The position numbers and the translations under genes were made by a program. Source: Ctena decussata (lineage: Eukaryota; Mollusca; Bivalvia; Lucinida; Lucinidae). From it: DNA of 64,000 nt. Positions within the stretch are counted from its first letter, which is position 1; each line of letters opens with the position of its first letter. Where the stretch lies: positions 66,785,434 through 66,849,433 of the forward strand of contig OZ022506.1 in assembly GCA_963989385.1 (NCBI GenBank). Reading direction: 5' to 3'. A model generated the notes under the pieces. That model did not search any database. It was given only the letters and a program-made list of their open reading frames with translations, and had not been told where the DNA came from. Positions 36,663-48,800 of this stretch are shown here, piece after piece.

Positions 36663-38471
36663 AGGAGAGAAGGAAACTAAATCTAGGAGAGAAGGAAAAA
36701 TATTGAATAATGTATTATAAGAAGAAGAGCTTGAAGCCAAGTTGAAAACATCTAATATTTATATTATACGTGCATTTATTGAAAAGCCTGATGGTAAATC
36801 ATTAGAACGTAATGAAGTTTATACTTCAAGAACTACATCGGTTCACGAAACGTTATATGGTGCTAAGTGACGTGAAAATAACCACGGTTCCACAATCTTA
36901 TTGGACGTAGGTGACGTTATGACGTCGTTGTAACGTCGTTGGCGCTGTTCCGCTTTTGGCTGTAAAAACTGCGTATGAACGTTGTTTTTATTTTGCTTAA
37001 ACTGTAGCCCCTGACGCAAACTTATTGTCAAACAATAAATAGAAAAGAATGTAAATATTTGCAATGAACTTATTTTTCTTCTGGTATTTGTCAAAGTATA
37101 AACTACATTGGGTCGCGTGCGAAGTAAGTGAACCCCTAAGCGTCTCGGGTGATCTGTTGGTATGAGCCCATCCACTCGATGTGATACATTACGTCAGAAT
37201 TACAGCATTCGATGTGGATGAGGAGAAGCGACTAATACCCTTTCATTATCATCACTACTACGAACACGGAAATGAAAACTTAGAAAATACATAAAAAGGT
37301 GAATGAGTACACTTTCAGGGGAAGCAACTTTTGTCATTTCCATTTTTGCCTCCTGCTTTTTTTCTCTCTCTCTGTCTGTCATTAAGGCTAATATGAACAC
37401 TTTCCGGTAAAAATAAAATCTTAAAAAGTTCCTTCAAGAGCAGAGAATATATACAGAAGTAGGAACATGGGTCAGACTGCGTAGTTTCGGCTGATAAAGC
37501 AGATCTGCCATTGTATATTTGCCTCCTTTATACATGAGCCCTTACAGAATTTGCTCTCCTAAGAGTTGGTTCCTTTGTTTGTTTGTTTTTTGTAGATTCC
37601 ATTTTGGAAAATCTACCATGCCCATTGAAGCTAGCAGGAAGTCACAAAGTTGTTCTTTCTTTGTAAAAATGGAAGATATTTTAAGAGATGAACCTATTTC
37701 GAAAGGGCTTCGTTGTGCGGGAAAGCAACCAGGAACTGAATGATATTGTGCCTCTTTTTAACAATGGCAGAAAAAATGGCGGTGTTACCCCTACCCCTTA
37801 AGTTCAGTAGATCTTATCCTTATATTTTCATCTTAGAGTTAAATGAAAAAGGAAAGTGAGTATGAAAGAAAAAAAACGTGTCCTTAATATTTACTGTCTG
37901 TACATTTGTATTTTCAATGCAGTTTACCTCTGTTTGAATATAATTACTTCCTTTGCTTACTCTGGATTTCTCCCACTAGCTCTATTTTACCGATACTTTT
38001 ACTTCCTTTATGTGTAGCCTTTGAGGAGATTGGATACACTTTAAGGGCAAGCAACTGTATCATTTACATTTTGCCTTCCTTCTAGATAGAGGTAAACTCA
38101 ATATATTACGATTTAAAGATTTTACTTGCTTTCCTGTGAAGATAACGTAACATTTCTAAAACTCGGGACACTTTAAACAAAAACCCTAACTGTCTTAATC
38201 AAAAGTTTGGGGTTTCTATGCAGTGATACGTCTAAAAGATGCATATGAAATAACAAACAGTTTAGGCCATGTTCAGACTGCTCCTGGGGGACAGTCTGAT
38301 CTGGGTCTGCACTGCTTGCTCAGATCTACATGTCCAAATATTTAGATTTTTACGTTAGACCCAATTCTGAAAAGGAAATTAAAGAGAAAGTCACACAAGT
38401 TGTTTTCCTTTGTAATGATGGCAAGAAAAACATACAGATGAACCCATTTCTATATTTATTGTTTTCGCAGA
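36663..38471. other. Upstream region of the TRIM-like gene
   Basis: No gene is recognised. Positions 37640-37715 resemble 38390-38450 (gaagtcacaaagttgttctt against aaagtcacacaagttgtttt), a local duplication. The coding exon downstream is preceded by a good acceptor (tattgttttcgcag, ending at 38470), so a 5' untranslated exon should lie in or beyond this stretch. I cannot place it. Confidence 0.4.
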
Positions 38472-41259
38472 ATGGAAGCCTCTTTGGACGCACGACATGG
38501 AACAAGTGATGAGTTTTATGACCCGTATTGTGATTCCTGCTATGAAGATGGGGGACAAAACGTCAGAGCTTTCGGGTTCTGCAAAGACTGCGTTCAGTTT
38601 TTGTGTACTGCCTGTCGCAGTGTCCATCGACGACTCCAAGCAACCAGACAGCACCACGTGGTAAACGGTGAGGACATGCCAAAATCCCAGGCTGAGAAAC
38701 CACCAAGGTTTGACTCTTGTGACGTCCATCCAAAACGACTGAAAGATAAGTTTTGTTGTGACCATAGGATCTTGCTCTGTTCTATATGTTCTTCTTCTGT
38801 ACACAACGGCTGTTCCATAAAGAAGGTAGAGGATGTCAGTAAAATTATTGATGTCTCTGGGACCAGCTCTCTGTATGACAGAACCAAACGTTTGAAGGAG
38901 ACTTTGAAGTCAACCCTGGTCACAACAGAAAAGGCCATGCTGGAATTGAAAGGTCAAGAGAAAACAATGCTGTATGACGCTCAGAAGTTATACGATCAAA
39001 TAATTGCGCAGGCTAACAAATTGTTTGGTAGTGTTAAACATGAAATACAAGCGAGCTGTCAGTCACAAATATCAGACTTATCACAACGAAGAAAAAATGT
39101 AAGTGATATGCTCCTAAAGATTGATTCGCCATTAACTGTACTAGGAGAGGTTAAAGCTAAACCTATTGATACCAAAGTATTTTTAACACTGCAAGAAAAT
39201 GTCAGTTATACTAAGAAGGTTGCCAACGAGCTTCAAGAATTGCGTAAATCACTGAAATTTGTATCGTTTTCATTCCTTCCAAGCCAGCCGAGTCAAGAGT
39301 TTTTGTCTCCTTCGTTTACACTCGGAAAAATACAGAAATCAGAATCAAATCCGCTTGGCGCCGACATTACGGTCCCGGAAATCATGTTTCCTGTTTCTGC
39401 TTTGAAGGAAACTACAGCTCAGCCTAATGCAGGACAAATGGCACGACCTCAGAACCTAGAAGGAGCAGTAGCTAAGCCTCTGTTACCAAGACCAAATCAA
39501 CTTCTGCCACAGGTAAAATCCACTAAGCAGAATACATACGAGGGGCGTTCGAAAAGTTTTGCAAATGACGCATTTCTTGGTGACCACCATAAAGACAGAA
39601 CTATTGACAGCAAAAACACATAAAGCTATGTGATACCTATAGAGGTCTGAAAAAGCGATATATTTTCTTAAAAAGACGCGTTTTAACGTCTTTGAAAGAG
39701 GTATACCAAACAGGCACTGCAGAATTTTACTTTAGTAGGCTGTACTTCATATATGAGCAGTCTTTGATTTTTTCTAATCTTTGCTGCCTAAGGACAATGC
39801 CCAGACAACATCGTCCTGTAAATATCGCGGAAATTATATATAATCTAAGTTCCATACTGTCCCGTAAATCCATAAATATGTATTATCCGAATTTTCTTGT
39901 AAAAGCAAATTCTCCCTTTCTACTAAAGTTTTAATAATATGATAATGAAAAAAAGTCTGTCAGTATTCGAAATCTTGTCAGCAAGAGCCTTTGCATGGAT
40001 CAACTAAAATCTGTCAATAAATTCTAATAAATGCAAAATATGAAATCGCTTTAATCTTTCAAAAATGACGTTGACGTCGATTTTAAAATCGTAATAAGAA
40101 CTTCGCAATGCTTTGCAAGAAATGAATCGATAACAGTTGCCACCCTTCTAACTTTTGTATGGATAATGTAGGCAACGATAGACAGTTAACTTGCAAAGAA
40201 ATATTTTGTATTTACAATGATATTTGAATTGAGGGTCTAACACTGAAAAGATTTTACATGTGAAATTAGACCAGTGGTATGAGTGGGGCCTAATAAAATG
40301 CATTGTAAGTCAGTAAGAAAAAGTGCCTTCGTAAAGTGTTTGGTATCATTGTTAAGACAACAAGTAGTGCTTTCAGTATATGCGTTTCATTTGTACCCAG
40401 CATGCCCCTAAATAAAGTTATGAGGCCATTCGCAAACCTTTTCGAACGCCCCTCGTACACCATCAAAATGAGAGATGATGGATATATTTGCTTTATTACA
40501 GGCATAGCGATAACAAAGGACAAAAGAATTATAATGACAGATCTAAATAATAATAAAGTTAAGATGTTCTCTCATGACATGAAGTTCTTGTCGTCTGTTT
40601 TATTTTCTTGCGGGCCCAGGGATATAGCTGTTATCAGTAACAAGGAGGCTGTTGTTACTACTGACAGCAAATCACTGGTCATACTGGATATTTCTGGTAG
40701 TAAGCTCAGAATTAAGACTACAACACAATTATCATACGATGCTAAAGGTATCAGCAGATATAACGACAAATTAGTTGTCACCAGTACAGGCAGTAAACCT
40801 CCCTCTGTGAAACTGATTGACCAGACTGGTAGAGTTTACTGGTCAGTGTCGTCTGATCAACAGGGGCAGCAACTGTTTAGACAGCCTTGGTACGTAAGTA
40901 GTCATGGTGATGGTAGATCATCCACTGTGATAGTAACAGACCAGGGTAACTACACGTTGACGTTGTTGAATGGGGACACTGGAGAGGTTATCACCAGACG
41001 TCAGCTGAAGAAGAAGAAGCCTAAAGGTGTTACGACTGACTCTACTGGTAACGTCTATGTCTGTTACTGGTGGACATCTGAGGTGGCAGTGCTGTCAGGA
41101 GACTTGTCTGAGGAGAAGATTCTACTGTCAACACAGAACGGTCTGATTAGTAGACCACAAGCAATAGCATATGATCATACGACTCATCAACTTGTCATAT
41201 CTTACTTCATGCTTTTTCCTCTTGGTTTTGATAAAGTCGATCAGTTTAAATTGTCATAA
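38472..41259 (+). pseudogene. TRIM-like protein gene (B-box x2, coiled coil, propeller), split by a transposon
   Basis: The start ATG at 38472 sits one base after an acceptor AG. Residues C20, C23, C37, C40, C45, C48 and H61/H62 form a first B-box. C83, H86, C95, H98, C103, C106 and H111 form a second. There is no RING. A coiled coil (about 120-260) and a linker follow. The C-terminal part has NHL-like propeller blades such as GIAITKDKRIIMTDLNNNKV and PKGVTTDSTGNVYVCYW and ends at 41259. TRIM-NHL relatives bind partners or RNA in the cytoplasm; without a RING, ligase activity is doubtful. Coding sequence is 38472-39538 plus 40458-41259, 622 codons if the 917-bp insertion and one TA are removed. 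As it stands the 5' ORF reads 28 codons into the insertion and stops at 39623, so the propeller is lost. It may be polymorphic or spliced out. Confidence 0.82.
39539..40455. mobile_element. 917-bp mariner-type non-autonomous element inside the TRIM-like coding exon
   Basis: With its TA flanks (39537-39538, 40456-40457) the left end reads TACGAGGGGCGTTCGAAAAG and the right end read in reverse is identical over those 20 bases. About 28 of the first 30 match. TA duplication and CGAGGGG-type ends fit the mariner group. No transposase motif is found inside. The flanking codons are aat-aca-TAc and TAc-acc-atc, so the element landed within a tyrosine codon and excision keeping one TA is frame-neutral. 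A donor-like site before it (ccacag-gtaaaa at 39513) and an acceptor-like site after it (tttattacag ending at 40501) are not phase-compatible. Confidence 0.88.
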
Positions 41260-41395
41260 AATAAACTAATTAAGGAACTAATTCAGGGACTAATAAGACT
41301 TACTTTCACAAGATGACATCGACATTTTGAAAAGATATCATAACAATTCAGTAATCTAAAAAAGTGAAACTTATTTCAAAAGATAAAACAGATCT

Positions 41396-42236
41396 AGATC
41401 TTATTCGGTTATAAGACGGGAATTCTCTCTTCCAAAATTATCAACAATATGTAAGCAATGTGTAATTTAAAAATAAACCAAAATTATCAACAATATGTTA
41501 GCCATGTGTAATTCAAAAATAAACCAAAATTATCAACAATATGTTAGCCATGTGTAATTCAAAAATAAACCAAAATTATCAACAATATGTAAGCAATGTG
41601 TAATTTAAAAATAAACCCAAATTATCTACAATATGTTAGCTATGTGTAATTTAAAAATAAACCAAAATTATCAACAATATGTTAGCCATGTGTAATTTAA
41701 AAATAAACCAAAATTATCAACAATATGTTAGCCATGTGTAATTCAAAAATAAACCAAAATTATCAACAATATGTTAATCATGTGTAATTTAAAAATAAAC
41801 CAAAATTATCAACAATATGTTAGCCATGCGTAATTTAAAAACAAACTAAAATTATCAAGAATATGTTAGCCATGTGTAATTCAAAAATAAACCAAAATTA
41901 TCAACAATATGTTAGCCATGTGTAATTTGAAAATAAACCAAAACTACCAACAATATGTTAGCCATGTGTAACTTAGAAATAAACCAAAATTATCAACAAT
42001 ATGTTAGCCATGTGCAATTCAAAAATAAACCAAAATTATCAACAGTATGTTAGCCATGTGTAATTTAAAAATAAACCAAAATTATCAACAATATGTTAGC
42101 CATGTCTAATTATAAAAATAAACCAAAGTTATCAACAATATGTTAGCCATGTGTAATTTTAAAATAAACCAAAAAATCTAGATCCGTCTTGACGTTGTTT
42201 TGGAAGGAAACCCCACGTCTTATAACTGAATAGATA
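41396..42236. repeat. 46-bp tandem array (about 16 copies) bounded by inverted repeats
   Basis: The unit ccaaaattatcaacaatatg-ttagccatgtgtaatttaaa-aataaa repeats from 41432 to about 42172 with few changes. The array is flanked by cttattcggttataagacgg on the left (about 41400) and, inverted, cgtcttataactgaataga on the right (about 42216-42234). Both flanks also share TTCCAAAA. This looks like a TIR element whose core expanded as a satellite. It lies between the TRIM-like gene and the first MIEAP-gene exon seen. Confidence 0.82.
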
Positions 42237-42404
42237 GGTATTTCTCCTTCGAACCGTATGTTGTGCCCCTCATTATACAGTATATGTTTTTATTGAAAAA
42301 ATAACAGAAATCGTCTTCTACTAATCTCAAAGAGAGAGCTAGATAATAAAGTAGTAGCTAACAATTTTCAAAATAATTTCCGTATGACTCGAAACAAGAA
42401 CATT

Positions 42405-42640
42405 TGAGCCGCGACACGACAAAACCAACGAAGTGGTTGTGCGCCCAGCGAAGACTCAGATCAGCCTGGGCATCCGCCCAGTCTGATCAGTCTTCGCTGG
42501 CCGCATGGAGGTAGCTTAGACCCTTAGCTATCCTTTAAGTGCATAGCAAAGAGACTGATCAGACTGTGGAGATGCTGAGATTGATCTGAGTCTGTGCTTC
42601 GCGTACAATCACTATGTTTGTTTTCTGTTGTCGCGGCTCA
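42405..42640. mobile_element. Foldback MITE, TGAGCCGCGACACGAG family, copy 5
   Basis: Ends tgagccgcgacacgacaaaa and ttttctgttgtcgcggctca, with the family's inverted GACTCAGATCAG arms. It lies 121 bases upstream of the first recognised MIEAP-gene exon. Confidence 0.85.
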
Positions 42641-42761
42641 GACTTATTTAACAATTTCAGCTGGAGTATACTGTACTTTTGTGAATAAAGATAGGTATTG
42701 AGATGCAATTAGTTATGCAGATTGTAACATACCTATATTAGATATTTATGTATATTTTTAG

Positions 42762-42854
42762 ACCGATTCTGAATTACAAACAAAGCTACGACAGTATCAG
42801 AAGGACAACAGAAAACTGCGAGAAGAGAATGAGAATCTCACAGTTCAAATGAGG
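42762..42854 (+). CDS. MIEAP-like gene, first recognised exon (coiled coil)
   Basis: Acceptor atgtatatttttag, then 31 codons (TDSELQTKLRQYQK, then KLREENENLTVQMR), then donor gttcac. Heptad-like Leu/Val spacing indicates a coiled coil. Phase 0 at both ends matches the exon at 52925. The donor gttcac is weaker than the others. Confidence 0.68.
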
Positions 42855-45800
42855 GTTCACAACATATGGTTTTGTTGAGAAATAAGAAAAATTATTCCAA
42901 ATTATCATCAAATACTCCCTCTTATCTAGAGCTCTGAGTTTGTTTCCTTCAGAGTAAATGCTTTTGTAATACCAGAGGACCAATGGTCCTGTAGCTCACC
43001 TGACACCTTCTGTCAACAGACACAATTTGTCATTTCCCTCATTTGTTACAAATTTGAAACCAGTAGCTTAAAAGGTGTGCATATTTTAATTTTAAAATCT
43101 CAGTGACCTTGAGCAAAGTTAAAAAAATGACCGTGACCTTTGATGACCTTGTCGTCATGTATTCATTTAGTTAACCATATTTTCCAATTATTATATCTAG
43201 GCTTAAAAAATTCCGTAAAATCAACTGTTTAAGCATTTTCCCACATAAAAGCATAACATACCAAAGTTGATCTTGCCATAAATTAGGTCAAGTTCAATGC
43301 GCCGTCATGATTTGTACAAATTATGATGGGCCCCAAGTCCTCAATGCTACAGACCATGCCACGAAATCATTGTGCCTTTGGTTCTGCAGAAGTAGATTTT
43401 TTAAGGAGTTTTACCATATATGGGCATGTCATAGACTTGAATGGTTTTTGAGAAATCCACTGCTTAAGCATTTTCCCATGCATCAAAATTGACCTTGCTA
43501 TAAATTAGGTCACAGTCAGTGCACAGTCCTGATTTGTATTAATTATGATGGGCCCAACTTCCAAATGCTACATACCAAGTTTCAAGGTCATAAGCCTTTT
43601 AGCTCTGGAGAAGAAGATTTTTGAAGGGGTTTTACCATATATGGGCATGGCGGCCATCTTGGTCATGTGATCCAGATCCTGGGAGCCTACTTTCGTTCCC
43701 CCATCTCACTAAGACTCTATATGAAATTTGGCTTTAATCGGGCAAGTGGTTTCAGAGGAGAAGATGTTTGAAAATCTTGGCAACAGATGGACAGGCTGAC
43801 AGAATGACCTTGACCTTTAGTGACAATATCTTCATCTGGTCATTCAGTTAACCATATATTCCAAATATTGTACCTTAGACTTGAATAGTTTCTGAAAAAT
43901 CCACTGTTTAAGCTTTTTCCCATATAAAAGCCTAACATACCAAAGTTAACAGTGCCATAAATTAGGTCAAGGTCACTGCACTGTCATCAAGGTCACTGCA
44001 CTGTCATCAGTTGTATAAACTATGATAGGCCCGAGTGCCCAATGCTACGTACCAAGTTTCAAGGTCATAGGCCTCGTGGTTCTGAAGAAGAAAATTTTTG
44101 AAAGGTTTTTACCATATATTGGCGTGGTGGCCATCTTGGTCATGTGAACCAGACCCTGGTTACAAACTTTCGTTCCCCCATCCCATTGAGACTCCATATG
44201 AAATTTGGCTTCAATCAGGCAAGTGGTTGCTGAGGAGAAGATGTTTGAACATCTCGACGACGGACGGGCTGACAGAATGACCTTGACCTTTAATGACATA
44301 ATATATTCAGCTGTTCATTTAGTTGACCATATATACCAAATATTGTACATTAGACTGAAATAGTTTCTGAGAAATCCATTGTTTAGGCGTTTTCCCATAT
44401 AAAAGCCTAAGGTACCGAAGTTGACCGTGTCATAAATCAGGTCAAGGTGACCGCACTGTCATCATTTGTATAAACTATGATGGGCCTGAATGCCCAATGC
44501 TACATACCAAGTTTCAAGGTCATAGGCCTTTTGGTTCTGGAGAAGAAGATTTTTGAAGGGTTTTTACCTTATATGGGCAAGGCGGCCATATTGGTCATGT
44601 GATCCAGATACCCAGAACAAACTTTCATTCCCCAACCTAGGTGGGCTCCATTTGAAATTTGACTTCAATCGGTTCAGCAGTTTCAGAGAAGATGTTCGAA
44701 AATCTTGACGACGGATGGACCGACGGAATGACCTTGACCTTTAGTGACATAATATCTTCATCTGCTCATTTAGTTGACCATGTATACCAAGTATTGTACC
44801 TTAGACTTAAATAGTTTCTGAGTTACCACTGTTTAAGCGTTTTCCTATATAAAAGCCGAAGGTACCGAAGCTGACCATGTCATAAATTAGGTCAAGGTCA
44901 TCGCACAGTCATCCTTTTTATAAATTATGATGGGCCGCATGCCCGATGCTACATACCAAGTTTCAAGGTCATAGGCCTTTTGGTTCTGGAGAAGAAGATT
45001 TTTGAAGGGTTTTTACCGTATATGGGCGTGGTGGCCATCTTGATCATGTGACCCGGATACCCCGAACAAACTTTTGTTCACCCAATTTAGGTAGGCTCCA
45101 TATGAAATTTTTTGACTTCAATCAGTCCAGTGGTTTCAGAGGAGAAGATGTTTGAAAATCTTGAAGATGGCAAAATGACCTTGACCTTTAGTGACATAAT
45201 ATCTTCATCTGCTCATTAAGTTGACCATATATACCACATATTGTACCTTAGACCAAAATAGTTTCTGAGAAATCCACTATTTAGATGTTTTCCCATATAA
45301 AAGCCTAAGGTACCGAAGTTGACCGTGTCATAAATCAGGTCAAGGTGACCGCACTGTCATCATTTGTATAAACTATGATGGACCTGAATGCTCAATGCTA
45401 CATACCAAGTTTCAAGGTCATAGGCCTTTTGGTTCTGGAGAGGAAGATTTTTGAAGGGATTTTACCGTATGTGGGCGTGGCGGCCATATTGGTCATGTGC
45501 TCCAGATATCCAGAACAAACTATCATTCCCCCAACCTAGGTAGGCTCCATATGAAATTTGACTTCAATCGGTCCAGCAGTTTCAAAGAAGATGTTTGAAA
45601 ATCTTGACGACGGAAGGGCTGACAGAATGACCTTGACCTTATGTGACATAATATCTTCAGCTGTTCATTTAGTAGACAATATATACCAAATATTATACCT
45701 TAGACGTAAACAGTTTCTGAGAAATCCACTGTTTAGGCGTTTTCCCATATAAAAGCCTAAGGTACCGAAGTTGACCGTGTCATAAATTAGGTCAAGGTCC

Positions 45801-48800
45801 CCGCACCGTCATCATTTGTACAAATTATGATGGGCCTGAATACCGATGCTACACACCAAGTTTCAAGGTCATAGGCCTTTTGGTTCTGGAGAAGAAGATT
45901 TTTGAAGTTGCTGAGTGGCCACCTTTTGGGAACAAGCTGCTCACTCGGTTGGCCATATGTTCTCTGTATCTTGATTATTTGTAATCTTAGTTGTTTCCAA
46001 CTATGGTTTGGGGCTGGATTTGGATTTTGATTGTTTCAGTTCCTGTCTTTGCATACTTTTAACTTTTATTTTTATTTTTACCATATATGGGCGTGGCGGC
46101 CATCTTGGTCATGTGACCCAGATACCCGGAACAAACTTTCGTTCACCCACCCCATTGAGACTCCATATGAAATTTGACTTCAATCTGCCCAGTGGTTTCA
46201 GAGAAGATGATGTTTGAAAATCTTGACGACGGATGGACCGATGGAATGACCTTGACCTTTAGTGACATAATATCTTCATCTGCTCATTTAGTTGACCATG
46301 TATACCAAGTATTGGACCTTAGACTTAAATAGTTTCTGAGAAATCCACTGTTTAAGCTTTTTCCCATATAAAAGCCTAACGTACCAACGTTGACCGTGTC
46401 ATAAATTAGGTCAAGGTCACCGCAAGGTCACCATTTGTATAAACTATGATGGGCCCGCATGCCCGATGCTACATACCAAGTTTCAAGGTTATAGGCCTTT
46501 TGGTTCTGGAGAAAAAGATTTTTGAAGGTTTTACCATATTAGGGCGTGGCGGCCATCTTGGTCATGTGACCCAGATACCCGGAACAAACTTTCGTTCACC
46601 CACCCCACTGAAAATCCATATGAATTTGACTTCAATCTGCCCGGATGGACCGACGGAATGACCTTGACCTTTAGTGACATAATATCTTCATCTGCTTATT
46701 TAGTTGACCATGTATACCAAGTATTGTACCTTAGACTTAAATAGTTTCTGAGAAATCCACTGTTTAAGCTTTTTCCCATATAAAAGCCTAACGTACCAAA
46801 GTTGACCGTGTCATAAATTAGGTCAAGGTCACCGCAAGGTCACCATTTGTATAAACTATGATTGGCCCGCATGCCCGATGCTACATACCAAGTTTCAAGG
46901 TTATAGGCCTTTCGGTTCTGGAGAAAAAGATTTTTGAAAGGTTTTTACCATATTAGGGCGTGGCGGCCATCTTGGTCATGTGACCCAGATACCCGGAACA
47001 AACTTTCGTTCACCCACCCCACTGAAAATCCATATGAAATTTGACTTCAATCTGCCCGGATGGACCGACGGAATGACCTTGACCTTTAGTGACATAATAT
47101 CTTCATCTGCTCATTAAGTTGACCATGTATACCAAGTATTGTACCTTAGACTTAAATCGTTTCTGAGAAATCCACTGTTTAAGCTTTTTCCCATATAAAA
47201 GCCTAACGTACCACAGTTGACCGTGTCATAAATTAGGTCAAGGTCACCGCAAGGTCATTATTTGTACAAATTCTGATGTGCCCACATGCCCGATGCTATA
47301 TACCAAGTTTCAAGGTCATAGGTCTTTTGGTTCTGGAGAAGAAGATTTTTGAAGGGTTTTTACCATCTATGGGCGTGGCGGCCATCTTGGTCATGTGACC
47401 CAGATACCCGGAACAAACTTTCGTTCCCCCGACCTAGGTAGGCTCCATATGAAATATGGCTTCAATCCGCCCAGTAGTTTCAGAGGAGAAGATGTTTGAA
47501 AATGTTGACGACGGTCGGACGGACGGACGACGGACGGACGGACGACGAATGCCTGGCTATACTATAAGCTCACCTATGAGCCTAAAGGCTCAGGTGAGCT
47601 AAAATGGGATCACCGTACTACTTTTTGAGATAATGCAGCGCCATCTATGTGCCTGATTGAAACATGACTATGTCTATTACGAACACTTTATCCGAGAAAA
47701 TAGATGACCGATCGTTTCGAAATAAAGATTAATTAACTCTTCTTTCTTGTCTCTTTGTTTGCCCATCAAAATTGTCATCGTCTAATGTCTCATTATATAG
47801 GTTATTTTCAGTTTTTAGTTTCCCGCCATTTTCCATTATTGGAAGAAACGTGGAATTTCTTCAATATAAAAAGTTCCACAATTGAAATTTTTATATACTT
47901 TTGATATAGTAAAGGAATGATCCACCTCGTGCAAATAAGCAAATAAAAAATATGGGTCATCGACCAAATATTCGAGTTATGGAAGGAAAACGACTTTTAT
48001 TTCGTGCAGTTTTCATATAAGCGCGCTGACGTCAATGTTTATGCGTTGAGGTCGCTTTCTATTTGGCGCCATCAACGGCCACATGGATAGCGCACTTACC
48101 TTTTGATGCTTTTTTATAACAATGCAATATAATTCCCTATTAATTTCAGCAATGCTCTTATGTCCTGAACATATAGTCTATATGAAATTGTCGCCTTCAC
48201 CTTTTTGTCCAATTTTATATATTTACCAACTTTTTTGTCGCAAAAACCTAAAAAGTTAGTTTCAACAAAGAGCCCATGTTGTCTTCGAAAGTGACGTAAA
48301 CGTTTTAGCGTTACGGCAAACAACGTCATGATAACCATAGCATGAAACTATGACGCTGCGTAAAATGTATGCTCACGAACATTGGGGCGATTTCCCTTTA
48401 ACGTCACCATGCGGGACGTTAACATTTCAGTCTAAAGAGACAGCACGCAGGGCATTCTATGTAATTTAGCTCAAAAGTTAAGTCGGCGACCTACTATTTG
48501 TATTGCTTTAATGTAAACTTGTATCATTTGGTCATACTGTGTTAGTTTTTAAAGAAAAAAATGTGTTTTGTTTTCTCTGAATGAAGGTTTTTATCCAAGA
48601 GAGACGTGCAAAAAAGTGCGTTTTCCATAGAACGCCATTATAACGTTGTGTCGAAAATGATGAAAAATTTATGCTTTTGAGGTCAGATATCTTGAAAACG
48701 ACAACGGCGACATCCCCTTTTTATTACATTTTCTGAAAGAGGGGCTGAAATAGTACAATAAAGGGAAGTATAAATAAAATCATGTGTTTCTTCAATTACT

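Noticed and set aside
39513..40501. A normal intron with donor ccacag-gtaaaa and acceptor tttattacag in the TRIM-like gene
   Set aside because: The donor is phase 0 and the acceptor phase 1, so the frame would break. The transposon boundaries explain the interruption exactly.
41432..42172. CRISPR-like array of 46-bp repeats
   Set aside because: Units are contiguous with no unique spacers, and the genome is eukaryotic.
44045..46661. ORFs of 60-84 codons at 44045-44299, 45558-45752, 46008-46217 and 46446-46661
   Set aside because: All are translations of the 450-bp tandem units or of the repeat inserted among them.
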